A stretch of DNA of 64,000 bases from JANSWP01 sp041941305 (GTDB taxonomy: Bacteria > Bacteroidota > Bacteroidia > Chitinophagales > Saprospiraceae): assembly GCA_041941305.1 (NCBI GenBank), contig JBGTQJ010000004.1:1-64000 (forward strand), read 5' to 3'. Both the position numbers and the translations under genes were made by a program. Shown here one piece after another: positions 8,695-19,500 of the stretch. A model generated the notes under the pieces. It saw nothing but the letters and a program-made list of their open reading frames with translations, was not told the DNA's origin and did no database searches. Each line of letters begins with the position of its first letter. Position 1 is the first letter of the stretch.

Positions 8695-11600
8695 ATGTCA
8701 AAAAAACCAACGCTTTTTGCCCTCATGGTAGGCATCGACGAATATATGGTAGGCACTCGTGTACCTTCTTTGGGAGGGTGCAAAAATGACATTCAAAAAA
8801 CAAAAAAAATTCTAAAGGAAAAATATGCTGATGAGTTGATTTTTCGAGATGAAGGAGAAGAAAATCCAACATTTAAAACCCTGATAAATGAAGCGGCTAA
8901 ATATAATGAGGTCGTTTCCTGGTTTGGGCATTTTGCAAATCGAGCCGATTTAAAGACAGATGACATCTTCCTGTTTGTTTATTCTGGGCACGGTTCCCGG
9001 GAACGTCAGGCAAAGAAATTTGATAAAATATTTCCCGAAGGTTGGAGTGAAACGCTGGTTTGTTATGACAGTCGTAGTGAAAATGGTCTTGATCTGGCTG
9101 ATAAGGAACTTGCCGTATTATTTAGCAGAATTGGAGAAAATTGCAATAATATAACCACTATTATCGATTGTTGCCATTCTGGCTCTGTGGTAAGAGATAT
9201 GTCGGAATTTGTAGGACCTATGAGGCGGCTAAATGAAAGGACTAAGAAGCGTAGAAGCTATGAAACATATCTCGATGGTTATTATTCAAAAAAGTATCCA
9301 AAGGATGATGAGGATATAATAGTTGAAATTCCCACCACAAAGATGGTTTCTCTGACCGCCTGTAATCATTTGGAAAAAGCAAGAGAATTGTCAAGGTATC
9401 AACGAGGTGCATTTTCCTATTTTCTTGGAAAAGCTTTGCAAGACCATAAAGACGAAGCTCTGAGCTATAATGAACTGGTGGAAACTGTCCGATCCAATAT
9501 TCGTACAAAACTGACGACCCAAACACCACAGGTGGAGACCTATGAGTACTTTAATCCTAACACTTCCTTTTTGACAAATAAGAATGCAGGCGAATCCAAT
9601 TATAAAGTTTCAAAAAATGTAGATGGACATTGGGAAATCAATATTGGTGCGCAACGGGGTTTGCCACTAGTTTTGCATAAGGATGCTAATAATAAAAAAT
9701 TAAAGTTGAAACTGAAGGTTTTGGATGGAGGAGTGGAAGTAGGTACAGCTACTATTAAAAGGAAAAAGATTTTTCTGGAAAGAAGTTTTGTTAAACTGGA
9801 TTTTAATCCGAAAAAGGAAAAATATGATGCTCAATTTCTAAGCCCACCTGTCCCACCATATCCGATTCTCAGAGTTGATATAAATGAAGCCGGGAAGGCA
9901 TGTCTACAAACGGCTATGGAAAAAAGGGGCTCTATTCATTTCGAGTTGTTGTATGACATTTACAATCCCAAATACGCTTTAAAAGTTAGTGACAAAACAA
10001 AAGGAGAAAAAAGAAAAATTAGTGCTGAAATTCGGAATTTGTCAAATGATTCCTTGATTGTAAAGTACTATGGTGATGATGAGCAAACCATTTTTGATAA
10101 TATTTTTGAAGCTCTGGAAACCATCGCCAATTGGGAGAAAAAACTGGCTATTGAAAACCCCAAACCAATCCTGAATCCGGATGATGTTGAAATAGTATTC
10201 AAAGACAAACGACCTGGAGGAAAGGAATACACTGAAAACCTGGTCACTTTAGAAACAGTGATGGACGATGAAAATTATCAGAAAATACCTTTTGAAATTA
10301 TAGCACGAAACAAAGTTGATTATTCAAAGCCACTAAATTTCAACATGGCTTATTTTTCTCCGAGGTTTAGAGTCATGGCTTTGGGGAATGAAAAAAAATC
10401 CATTCCCAGTGGAAAGAAAGCTGTGTTGTATAGTTCACGATTGAAATTGCCAACAGAGAAAGTGGAAGCGACGGATATATTCAAAGTTTTTATTAGCACA
10501 GGTGATTTTCATACCAACCTCATTGTTCAAGATAAAGTTAAAAATTTTGGTTTATCAAAAGCATGCAGAATAGGAGGTAAGTTTAGAGATTTAGAGGAAG
10601 ATGAGGATGTTCCTCGCGAGGTCGTTCAGGACTGGTTCACTAAAACCATAAGAGTCCGTACAATAGGGAAGGCAAATTCAATTAAAAGCGATGAAGATTT
10701 AAAGATAGGAGATGGTATAACCATCCATAAACATGATGCACTTCAGGGAAATGTTAGTCTTGTAGTAACCGAATCCGATAGCCGGTCCCTGGATGAATTT
10801 TCGATTGTTTCTCAATTGGTCAAACAATTTGAAGGAGCTGAATGGCTGTCTCTGGATTCGGAGCGTTCTACTTTTGGAAAACCCAATGCAATTGAAATAT
10901 CAGATATTGAGCATGATGATGCGCTTGCTGAAAAATCTCTGACGGTTTCACTTGAGATTGCTTTGCAGGAGGATGAAATCTTGCTTCCGCTTACGTACGA
11001 TGGAGAACAAATTTTGCCTTTGGAACTTAAAACGGAAGGAAATAAACATCGAGTTGAATTGAAGGAATTAAAGGGAGTATCTCAAGATCGTAGTATTGGC
11101 AAAGCTTTCCGTTTATTTTTCATGAAAATAAAAGGCATTAGAGAAGAAAAATACCGCCTGCTTCGTTGGGTGGATTATTCCGAAGGAAAAATAAAACGCA
11201 AAAAAGCCAGACTTGCAGATAAAGTCGATAAGGCTAATAATATGCTGCTTTGTATTCATGGAATTATTGGGGATACCAAGGTGATGGCTGAATTTGCAGG
11301 TTCCTTATGTAAACAAGTGCAAGAAGACGCACCCTTTGATCTGGTGCTTACGTTTGATTACGAGAACTTAAGTTCCAAAATTGATACGACAGCAGAAAGC
11401 TTAAAAGAACAGTTGAAAGAGGCAGGAATCGACAAAAACCCTGGAAAAAAGCTGACCATCCTGGCTCAATCTATGGGCGGATTGGTGGCTCGCTATTTTA
11501 TTGAAAAGGGAAATGGTCATGAATTGGTAGACAGGCTAGTCATGACAGGTACTCCGAATAAGGGGTCCGTTTTAGCTGAGTTGGCGGATAATCTTTTTGC

Positions 11601-12048
11601 TAAATGGCTCCCTGTTCTTTTATTTATTGTCAATGTAGCGAGAAATCCCTTGGCATTAAGAGACATTTTTAGACTATTGTTGGGCAAATACAACATTAAT
11701 GGATCGCTTGGGCAACTACAATGGGAGCACGAAGACAAATGGCTCAAAAGCTTGTATGATAGTCGCGATCCGGAAATTCCCTATGAAATTGTAGCAGGTA
11801 ATTTGGAAAATTATCTGGAAATTAGTGACGTAAAGAAAAAACTGAAGGAAAAAATCATGAAATTAGGGGGTGAATTATTTTATCCTGATGAAGAAAACGA
11901 TTTGGCTGTTTCCCATGATAGTATTTGGGGAGTCAAAAGCGATAGGAAATATCCGCCTAAGTTACATGAAGTAGACTGTTTTCACATGGGGTACTATGAT
12001 GTGGAGGAAAGTGTGGAAAAACTAAAAAATATATTGTGTAAACCATAA
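8695..12048 (+). CDS. Caspase-alpha/beta hydrolase fusion protein
   Basis: Residues 1 to about 290 are a caspase with His99 in YSGHGS and Cys160 in the D-C-C-H-S-G motif, so the dyad is intact. Residues about 300-840 are mixed strands and helices without a domain I recognise. Residues about 845-1117 form an alpha/beta hydrolase of the lipase/PGAP1-like kind: an oxyanion segment CIHGIIGD near 853, the nucleophile elbow AQSMGG with Ser926, then MTGTPNKGS. A C-terminal FHMGYY near 1099 may hold the catalytic His. The combination suggests a protease gate on a lipase or esterase effector that could attack membrane lipid, though no substrate can be read. It follows the first caspase by 81 nt and is 1 nt from the next gene. 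Confidence 0.85.
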   Translation: MSKKPTLFALMVGIDEYMVGTRVPSLGGCKNDIQKTKKILKEKYADELIFRDEGEENPTFKTLINEAAKYNEVVSWFGHFANRADLKTDDIFLFVYSGHGSRERQAKKFDKIFPEGWSETLVCYDSRSENGLDLADKELAVLFSRIGENCNNITTIIDCCHSGSVVRDMSEFVGPMRRLNERTKKRRSYETYLDGYYSKKYPKDDEDIIVEIPTTKMVSLTACNHLEKARELSRYQRGAFSYFLGKALQDHKDEALSYNELVETVRSNIRTKLTTQTPQVETYEYFNPNTSFLTNKNAGESNYKVSKNVDGHWEINIGAQRGLPLVLHKDANNKKLKLKLKVLDGGVEVGTATIKRKKIFLERSFVKLDFNPKKEKYDAQFLSPPVPPYPILRVDINEAGKACLQTAMEKRGSIHFELLYDIYNPKYALKVSDKTKGEKRKISAEIRNLSNDSLIVKYYGDDEQTIFDNIFEALETIANWEKKLAIENPKPILNPDDVEIVFKDKRPGGKEYTENLVTLETVMDDENYQKIPFEIIARNKVDYSKPLNFNMAYFSPRFRVMALGNEKKSIPSGKKAVLYSSRLKLPTEKVEATDIFKVFISTGDFHTNLIVQDKVKNFGLSKACRIGGKFRDLEEDEDVPREVVQDWFTKTIRVRTIGKANSIKSDEDLKIGDGITIHKHDALQGNVSLVVTESDSRSLDEFSIVSQLVKQFEGAEWLSLDSERSTFGKPNAIEISDIEHDDALAEKSLTVSLEIALQEDEILLPLTYDGEQILPLELKTEGNKHRVELKELKGVSQDRSIGKAFRLFFMKIKGIREEKYRLLRWVDYSEGKIKRKKARLADKVDKANNMLLCIHGIIGDTKVMAEFAGSLCKQVQEDAPFDLVLTFDYENLSSKIDTTAESLKEQLKEAGIDKNPGKKLTILAQSMGGLVARYFIEKGNGHELVDRLVMTGTPNKGSVLAELADNLFAKWLPVLLFIVNVARNPLALRDIFRLLLGKYNINGSLGQLQWEHEDKWLKSLYDSRDPEIPYEIVAGNLENYLEISDVKKKLKEKIMKLGGELFYPDEENDLAVSHDSIWGVKSDRKYPPKLHEVDCFHMGYYDVEESVEKLKNILCKP

Positions 12049-12049
12049 A

Positions 12050-14101
12050 ATGGCAACGAAGACGAAATTTTTAATAGCTAAAGCGAATTTTGTAGATCTC
12101 ACTAAAGCGCTTCCTTTTGTAGAGAAAGAATTTGATGATATAAAAAAAATCCTTGATGCCGTAAAATTAGATGTGGAAGTAAATGAAGTGACTGGTAATT
12201 TCAGGGATATTGCGAATAAAATTAAAGATGCTCAGTTTTTTCATTATTGCGGGCATGCAACTGAAGAGATCATGCTATTAAAAGAGGGGGCGGAAGATCA
12301 GAAAAAAGTGCCTAACGAAGATTTTGCAGCTTTATTAAAGGAATTGTCAAATGTAGAATATGTTTTTTTGAATGGCTGTAAAACACAAAATCTGGGAGAA
12401 ATACTTTTTACTGGGGAAAGCAAGATTAAAGCTGTCATCTCAACTAGTGTCAATGTAAATGACCAAAAAGCAGCTAAGTTTGCCGAACTTTTCTACAGCA
12501 ACCTGGTAGCATACCAGAAAAAACATACCATAGGAAAAGCTTTCGAATTGGCTCATACCCTGATTAGGAATAGTGATTACAAGTTAAACGAGCTAGGGAG
12601 TCTACAAAGAGACCTGGAAGAGGATATCAATGAAGAAATGAAAGATCAGCGTGTGGATTTTGAATGGAAAGTGGAATTCAACCCACGATTTAATGAAAAT
12701 GAACTAAAAAACTGGACATTAATACCTCCGACATTTTTGGAGAGGTTGAAAAGGACAGAAGGGAAAAAAGTTCTTTGTATTTATTCTCAAAAAACAGACA
12801 TAAATCATGAAATTTTAGATGCTATTAAAGATGTATTTATTGACTTAAAAAAGAATTATGAGATTAAATTGACAGTGTACACTCAAACAGAAATAGAACC
12901 TTTTTCTGAAGAAGTAGTTGCTGAGTTTGATGTTTGCTTGGTTTTTTTAGGAAAAAAATTTAAAGTCTTTTGGGATGAAGACAAAGAAATTCGTGAATTG
13001 ATTACAAAATGTTTAAAACAAGTAAAAACTGCTTTTTTAAAATTAAAATTTGAGAAAAATTATCAAGGTTATCTCCAAGAAATAATGGGCTGCGAAATTG
13101 TTAATATTTCAATGATTCCACAAGAAAACAAACATGATGAATTAATCGATATATTACTACCCATACCTGATCAAGCAAGTACATTTATTTCAAGTTTCTG
13201 TAAGGTTGATTTAGAAAAACTCGTATTTCCAAACCTGAAAAAGGCTTTACTTGAGCTTAATTTTGGTAAACAGCGAAAAATTTTAGAGGGAGATATCGAA
13301 ACACCAGAAATTTCTATTGAAACTTTTAATCTTTTTTATTTATCAGGCTCCGAAAACTGTGGTCAATTATTATTGATTAGAAGGTATATTACTGAAGTAT
13401 TTGAAAAAGATAAAGAGGATCGGAAAAAGTATATTATTGATCATCGTTTTGCTGAAAAAGCTCCTTATTTCAGTTCAGTTTCGGAAACTATTTGGTATTT
13501 TTTGAAAAGTGTAGTTTTAAATAGTGATAATGAGGAAAATATTTTAGCGCTTCCACCTGAATTAACTTGTACCTTGTTAAAATCAAAACTTAAATCATAT
13601 CATTATTTTTTAGTTATTGATAATTTGCAAAAATTAGCAATAAAAGCCAAGCCAAAAAAAGAAGCCCCAATGAATCAATTGCAGGAAGGAATCAAGACTT
13701 TTTGGAAAGATTTTATAGATAAAATGAATAGCCAGGGATTTTCAAAAGAAACAAAAAAATTGTTTATCATTTTAGTAGATAGGAGTTATAATCATGAAGA
13801 TAAACAATTAAAAGAATATGAGGATTTAGCTCACTTGGATGATTGGGAGGAAATTGAAAAAACGAGAGGTTTTTTTGCTAAAGATTTGAAACCTATTGAA
13901 AAAGTCAATGCTAAAATACTTGAAAGTTGGCATTTGCGAACTAAGAAATTTCTTTCCAATGATAAAATCTATCCTAGCATTTTAGTAGATCACTGCGAAG
14001 AATTATTAAATGAACCTTTTGTAGAAAAAGTAGCTCATAAAATTTGTCAAATAATTCAATATAAAGGGGATACCAGTTTTATTACAGATTTAAACAAATA
14101 A
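12050..14101 (+). CDS. CHAT-domain protein with a degenerate STAND-like module
   Basis: Residues 1-200 form a CHAT protease with His69 in HYCGHA and Cys110 in FLNGC. Residues about 240-370 are an alpha/beta region (LCIYSQKTDI, CLVFLGKKF) that loosely recalls TIR or receiver folds; this is weak. From about residue 425 an NTPase-like order appears: FYLSGSENCGQ sits where Walker A should be but lacks the GKT, and YHYFLVIDN resembles a Walker B strand. This fits the inactive STAND (iSTAND) modules known beside MoxR-vWA genes. It starts 1 nt after the caspase-hydrolase stop and ends 9 nt before the MoxR gene. The stretch is visibly AT-richer than its neighbours. The CHAT part is confident, the iSTAND part moderate. 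Confidence 0.75.
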   Translation: MATKTKFLIAKANFVDLTKALPFVEKEFDDIKKILDAVKLDVEVNEVTGNFRDIANKIKDAQFFHYCGHATEEIMLLKEGAEDQKKVPNEDFAALLKELSNVEYVFLNGCKTQNLGEILFTGESKIKAVISTSVNVNDQKAAKFAELFYSNLVAYQKKHTIGKAFELAHTLIRNSDYKLNELGSLQRDLEEDINEEMKDQRVDFEWKVEFNPRFNENELKNWTLIPPTFLERLKRTEGKKVLCIYSQKTDINHEILDAIKDVFIDLKKNYEIKLTVYTQTEIEPFSEEVVAEFDVCLVFLGKKFKVFWDEDKEIRELITKCLKQVKTAFLKLKFEKNYQGYLQEIMGCEIVNISMIPQENKHDELIDILLPIPDQASTFISSFCKVDLEKLVFPNLKKALLELNFGKQRKILEGDIETPEISIETFNLFYLSGSENCGQLLLIRRYITEVFEKDKEDRKKYIIDHRFAEKAPYFSSVSETIWYFLKSVVLNSDNEENILALPPELTCTLLKSKLKSYHYFLVIDNLQKLAIKAKPKKEAPMNQLQEGIKTFWKDFIDKMNSQGFSKETKKLFIILVDRSYNHEDKQLKEYEDLAHLDDWEEIEKTRGFFAKDLKPIEKVNAKILESWHLRTKKFLSNDKIYPSILVDHCEELLNEPFVEKVAHKICQIIQYKGDTSFITDLNK

Positions 14102-14110
14102 GGTCAAACT

Positions 14111-15289
14111 ATGGAAAAACCATCCGAAAAAAATAACCTTGAAAGGATCGATATTAAAACAGTTGAGTATCTGGGTAACATTTTAAGTGAGCCTAAACCC
14201 GATACCATTTCCAGGAAAGAATTTAAAATTGAACCAAAAAACAACTTGATACCTCAAAAAGATATTCCAGCCTATTTTCCCAGTGATGAACTAAAGGCTG
14301 CAATAAGGTATGCTCGACTGTTGGAGCGTCCGCTTCTACTGCGTGGAGAGCCAGGTTGTGGGAAAACAAAATTGGCACAAGCCTTAGCTTATGAACTATA
14401 TCATGATAAAGAATACGAAAATGGAAGCAAGGTCAATTATCGCGATCACTATTTTGAGTGGTATATTAAATCTACTACTAAAGCTGTGGATGGAATTTAT
14501 ACTTATGATCATTTGGCGAGACTGAGGGATATTCAACCATCTGGAAATCAAAATAACAATAACAATGAAGGAGATACAATTAGCAAAGAAGAAGAGCTGA
14601 AACAAAAGAAAAAATATCGAAAATTTGGTCCTTTGGGTAAGGCGATACTTGCTTCAAAGCCAAATATGCCTACCGTTTTATTGATTGACGAAATTGACAA
14701 AGCAGATATTGACTTTCCAAATGATTTGTTATTGGAATTGGATCAAAAAAGATTTTTTATTGAAGAAACAGAAGAAGAGTTTATTGCAGAAGAATCACCC
14801 ATCATCATTATTACAAGTAATGATGAAAAGGAATTACCTGATGCTTTTTTGAGGAGGTGTGTGTTTCATTATATCGATTTTCCAGGAAAGCAATTATTAT
14901 TAGACATCATCAAGTCAAAAGCAAAAGAAATTATTAAAAAATATCATAAGGATACCAAAAACCTGCCTGAGGAATTATTGGAAAATATCAGAGATAAATT
15001 TGATGAACTATATGCAATAATGAAAGCCAATCCAGCGACGGATAAGCGACCTTCTACCAGTGAATTATTGGATTGGTTGGAGGTTATTCATGAATATTTA
15101 CTAAAAGACGGTGTTGATACAAAAACCAAAGAGGAAAGAGCTGCTATCTTAGAAAAGAAAGCATTGCCAGACGATAGGTTATTATTTATTGAAGTCTTAC
15201 TCAAAAGTCTGGACGATCAAAAATATGCTAGAGAAAAGTATAAATATTTGAGTGTCAGGAAAAAAACTGAAAACTTAGAAAATGTTTAA
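14111..15289 (+). CDS. MoxR-family AAA+ ATPase
   Basis: A single AAA+ domain with Walker A GEPGCGKT (79-86), Walker B LLIDEID with Asp193-Glu194, sensor 1 TSND with Asn237, and an arginine pair (about 248-249) in the arginine-finger position. Before the P-loop lies YFPSDELKAAI, typical of MoxR proteins. There is a low-complexity Asn/Glu/Lys insert at about residues 145-175. MoxR ATPases are chaperone-like remodelers that work with vWA partners, and a vWA-like gene follows after 4 nt. In a conflict cluster it most likely activates or restrains the effectors by ATP-driven remodelling. The family call is firm; the role is inferred. Confidence 0.9.
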   Translation: MEKPSEKNNLERIDIKTVEYLGNILSEPKPDTISRKEFKIEPKNNLIPQKDIPAYFPSDELKAAIRYARLLERPLLLRGEPGCGKTKLAQALAYELYHDKEYENGSKVNYRDHYFEWYIKSTTKAVDGIYTYDHLARLRDIQPSGNQNNNNNEGDTISKEEELKQKKKYRKFGPLGKAILASKPNMPTVLLIDEIDKADIDFPNDLLLELDQKRFFIEETEEEFIAEESPIIIITSNDEKELPDAFLRRCVFHYIDFPGKQLLLDIIKSKAKEIIKKYHKDTKNLPEELLENIRDKFDELYAIMKANPATDKRPSTSELLDWLEVIHEYLLKDGVDTKTKEERAAILEKKALPDDRLLFIEVLLKSLDDQKYAREKYKYLSVRKKTENLENV

Positions 15290-15293
15290 TTAA

Positions 15294-16529
15294 TTGCCTG
15301 AAATAAAAGAACATATTAAGCTCATTTTTTTTGATTTCTTCCAAGACTTGAGAAAGGAAGGTGTCGCTTTGGATTTTAAACAGTACCAATTGTTTCTATA
15401 CGCCTTTACGCTTGGAGGTTGGCAAGGAAAAATAAATAGTGCAGAAGCAAAAAAAACAGCGTTATATAACCTATGCAAGACTCTTTGGTTGACCAGATCT
15501 GGCTTTGAGCCATTGTTTAAGCGATTATTTGAAGAATCCTATACTAGCCTTGAAGAAAAGTGGGATTTAGAAGAATTAATTGGTTCCCAGGGACAGGAAG
15601 GGGATGAGGAGTCAGGTGAAGGCAAAGACAAGAAAATAAAAAAGCCCACTCTCCCAAAAGATAAGAAAAAAGGCAAAAGTGAAGGTGACCAGGAGGGCGA
15701 CGGAAATAAAGGAAAAGATGAAACTTCAATTGGGGAAAAGGATGATTCGGATTTTTCCAAGTCTTCAGATAAGGAAGTTGAGCTTTATGTCGAAAAAGGA
15801 AAGGGAGGGGGAGGAGATTCGTATCAGGCAATAAAAAGGTCAATTAAAGAAACACCTTTTATTTTTACAAAGGAAAAACACTTGCCAATTCCCTCTAGAA
15901 AAATGGGGCAAGTTTGGAAAAAACTTCAAAATTGTACAGAGCTAATTGAAGGAACCCAAATGGATGTCAAGGAAACAGTACATAGAATCGGCAAGGAAAA
16001 AATTATTTTGCGACCTTCTTACCAAAAAATAAAAAAGGGGGAACAACACGTCATAATGTTGATAGACCACAAAGGTGCAATGGTAGCTTTTGAAGAATGG
16101 GCGAATCAATTGATCGAAATAATCGAGAATAGCTTAACTGGAAGTAAAGTTTCAACTTATTTTTTTTACAATGCTCCACTACCAATTGAAAATGAAAGCA
16201 ATAGAGATTTCAAAGTTTTTGAAAATCCTTCTCATATAGCTTCCAAAAAGATCAGTGAGCTTTTAAAAACCTGCACCAAAGATTCTGAGATAATCATTTT
16301 CAGTGATGCAGGTGTATTGGATGGTCGCCCTGATACTGAAACAATCAGCACCTTTATACATTTGATAAAGCAATTGAAAAGTCGGACTTCAAGAATACTA
16401 TGGGTGAACCCAATGCCAAAAAACAGGTGGAAAGGAAGTTCTGCTAGTACACTTACATCCTTTGTCAAAATGGTGGAATTTAGTTTTGATGGAATCGAAA
16501 AAGGAGTGAAATCATTTCAGCATAAATGA
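15294..16529 (+). CDS. vWA-like partner of the MoxR ATPase (TTG start)
   Basis: The N-terminus (about 1-100) is helical, with YQLFLYAFTLGGW. Residues about 100-175 are a charged Lys/Glu/Gly linker. A von Willebrand A-like domain fills about 240-411: strand IMLID, then Asp258 in DHKGAM, and the later strand EIIIFSDAG. The MIDAS is degenerate: Asp258 remains but the usual serines are replaced by Lys and Gly. The start is inferred as TTG 15294. An in-frame ATG at 15282 is cut off by TAA at 15291, and the next in-frame ATG lies about 200 codons in, after the conserved-looking N-terminus. The gene is coupled on both sides: 4 nt from moxR, and its stop overlaps the next ATG (ATGA). Confidence 0.75.
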   Translation: MPEIKEHIKLIFFDFFQDLRKEGVALDFKQYQLFLYAFTLGGWQGKINSAEAKKTALYNLCKTLWLTRSGFEPLFKRLFEESYTSLEEKWDLEELIGSQGQEGDEESGEGKDKKIKKPTLPKDKKKGKSEGDQEGDGNKGKDETSIGEKDDSDFSKSSDKEVELYVEKGKGGGGDSYQAIKRSIKETPFIFTKEKHLPIPSRKMGQVWKKLQNCTELIEGTQMDVKETVHRIGKEKIILRPSYQKIKKGEQHVIMLIDHKGAMVAFEEWANQLIEIIENSLTGSKVSTYFFYNAPLPIENESNRDFKVFENPSHIASKKISELLKTCTKDSEIIIFSDAGVLDGRPDTETISTFIHLIKQLKSRTSRILWVNPMPKNRWKGSSASTLTSFVKMVEFSFDGIEKGVKSFQHK

Positions 16530-19500
16530 TAGTACAGCCAACATATCAAGACCACAGATTGAATGTTTTTAAAAAAAAAATTGGTGATGAACAAAGTGAA
16601 AAACATTTTTTGCTGGCTTTTCATGCTGCTGTTCCTGTTGCACTAACTTCTGACTTACTTTATAAACTTTGGTTAAATTTTCAAACAGATCAAAAAGGAA
16701 AGCCTCTGAATATTCCTTTGACTTGTGTAGCAGATTTATTGGCTTCTCCCATCTGCCGACAGATAGGTTATGACCTTTTTGAAATCTATCCAACAGTTAA
16801 AAAGGAATTAATCAGGGAACTAGAGGCTAGTGATAATCTGGGAATTCCTCGAAAGAAAAGAATTGCTAAGTTTTTGTTGGCTTATGTTGAATTCAATACG
16901 GACAAAATTCCTTCCATGGTTTTTAAGGAAGCCCTCAACTTAGTTTCTCTTTCAATAGTTGATCCAGCCAAAGCAGCAGAGAAAGTATTTAACACATTAG
17001 ACAATCAAAAACTCTCAACAAATGAGAAAATTGCTCAAGTCAACACACAATTGAGTTTTTTAGAAACGCCCAGGATATCAGGAGAAGAGAAAGGTGGAAT
17101 CGATAAATCTTTTTTGGATGTTGAAATCTGGAAAAAGGTTTTCAAAGCCTTGCACGATTACAATTCAGGGAGAACAGGGCTTGCCAAATCTGAACTCATT
17201 GAAAGTAAAGAATTTCTTAAAAAATCACTTCAGGAGAAGGAAAATGCTTATAAGATTCCTGTGAAGGAGCAATTGTTGAAGGAGTTGAAACTTAGAATTG
17301 AGGAAGAAGAAAAGGAACAAATAATAGAGCAAACTGAGTACTTTGAGGAAGCATTAAAGCGAATCAGAGAAGCAAGACTTTCTCGCCAAGACAGGCTAGA
17401 CCTTAGTGAACTTGGATTAAGACAAATTCCAAAAGAATTTCAAGAATTGATAGATGTAAAAGATCTTAATTTATCTGGAAATCAGATTAAGGATCTCAGT
17501 CCGTTAAAGAATTTCACTCGATTAACTCATCTTTATTTAGGGAGCAATCAAATAAAAGATCTTAGTCCATTGGGGGGTTTGATGAACCTGACATTTTTGA
17601 GATTAGATAGCAATCAAATTGTTGATTTAAGTGCCCTAAAAGATTTGGTACAATTAACTTTTCTTGATTTAGGCGAAAATAGAATTCAAGATCTCAGTCC
17701 TTTGAGGTACTTGACTAGCTTGAAATCCTTGTACCTGGATCATAATCAGATTAACAATATTGATGCTTTAGAAGATGTTACGCAATTAAGAGATTTAATA
17801 TTGATCAGAAATCAGATAAAAGACCTCAGTCCCCTGAGTAGATTGGGAGGATTAAATTATCTGAATTTGTTCGCGAATCAAATTCTTGATATTAATTCAA
17901 TTGCCAGTTTAATACAATTGAAAAAATTGGATTTAGGGGACAATCAAATAAAAGACCTTAGTCCATTGAGGAATTTAATAGAATTGAGTGAACTACATTT
18001 AGATAGCAACCAATTTGTAGATATAAGTTCTCTTGAAAATTTAGTGGAGTTAACGGTGCTCTGGTTAAACGATAATCAACTAACAGACATTGGTTCATTA
18101 AATAAAACAAAAAAATTAGTTGAACTTTCCTTAGAGAATAATCTACTTTCCAATATATCGATTCTCGAAAATCACAAGGAATTGAAAACACTCAATTTGA
18201 TAAATAATAAGATTGAGTCTATTCCCCGATGGTTAGTTGAAAGAGAGATGGAAATATCCTTTGAACCGGGGTATAAAGAAAAAGGGAAAGTTTATTTGGA
18301 TAATAACCCAATTACAAAACCTCCATTAAGAGTTGCCGTAGAGGGAAAAGAGGCTATTCTTGCCTATTTCAATCAATCGGAGCAGGAAAAACGGACAAAA
18401 TTAAATGAAGCCAAAGTAGTTTTTTTAGGATCTGGAGGTGCTGGCAAAACTTCATTAATAACCAGAATTCATGGGGATGAATTTCAGGCAACTAAGTCAG
18501 CTATACCTGGATTAAAGATTAATCAATGGACGGTAAGTACAAACCAAAATGATGACCTAATAATAAACCTTTGGGATTTGGGGAAGCAGGAAATAATGAA
18601 CGGAACTTTCCAGTTTTTCTTAACCCAGCGTACCCTTTACATTTATGTTTGGAATGCTCAAGAGGAAGCGTCAACTATCAGAATGCGGTATTGGTTGGAT
18701 GTAATTCATCGGTTGGCGCCTGGTGCTCCTGTGATTATTGTCCAAAACAAAATTGATTTAACTGAAGAAATTATTGATAAAATAACATTACAAAGGCAAT
18801 TCTCAAATATTGTTGCTTTTGAGGAGGTTAGTGTTGTGAAAAATCTAAGGATAAATACGCTTCGAGAAACTATCATCCGTGAAGCCAGAAAGCTACCACA
18901 TATAGGAGATGAGTTACCAAAGAATTGGAAGACAATTCGCAAAGAACTAGGTGAACTTAAACAAAATTTCATTACTCTCCAGACTTACCTTGATATATGT
19001 AACCAAAATGGGCTGAATAAGTCACAGGCACTATTTTTAAGTGAGTATTTCCATGATTTAGGTATCTTTTTACATTTTCAACATTTGGATTCAACTCAAA
19101 ACACCATCTTTTTGAATCCCAATTGGTTTAGCAGTATTATACATAGTCTTTCAAGGGATCGACAAATCAGAGAAAATTATGCTCGTATTGGAATAATCAA
19201 TTTGCATAAAATTTGGAGCCAAACTCATGGACTTTCTCGAAAACTTACAGTACAGTTTGTATCCTTAATGGAATATTTCGAATTGTGTTTTAAGATTCGT
19301 CAGGATGAACAAGTTCATTATTTGATTCCGAGTCTATTATATGATGTTTCACATGATTATGATTGGGATGACACTGGAAATTTGAATTTTAGATATAGCT
19401 ATGAATTTATGCCTCACATAATGCTAATCCGTTTTATCGTGAAAGCTTTCCATCTTATCAAGGATGAGCTTTATTGGAGTAGGGGGGTGGTAATTGAAAA

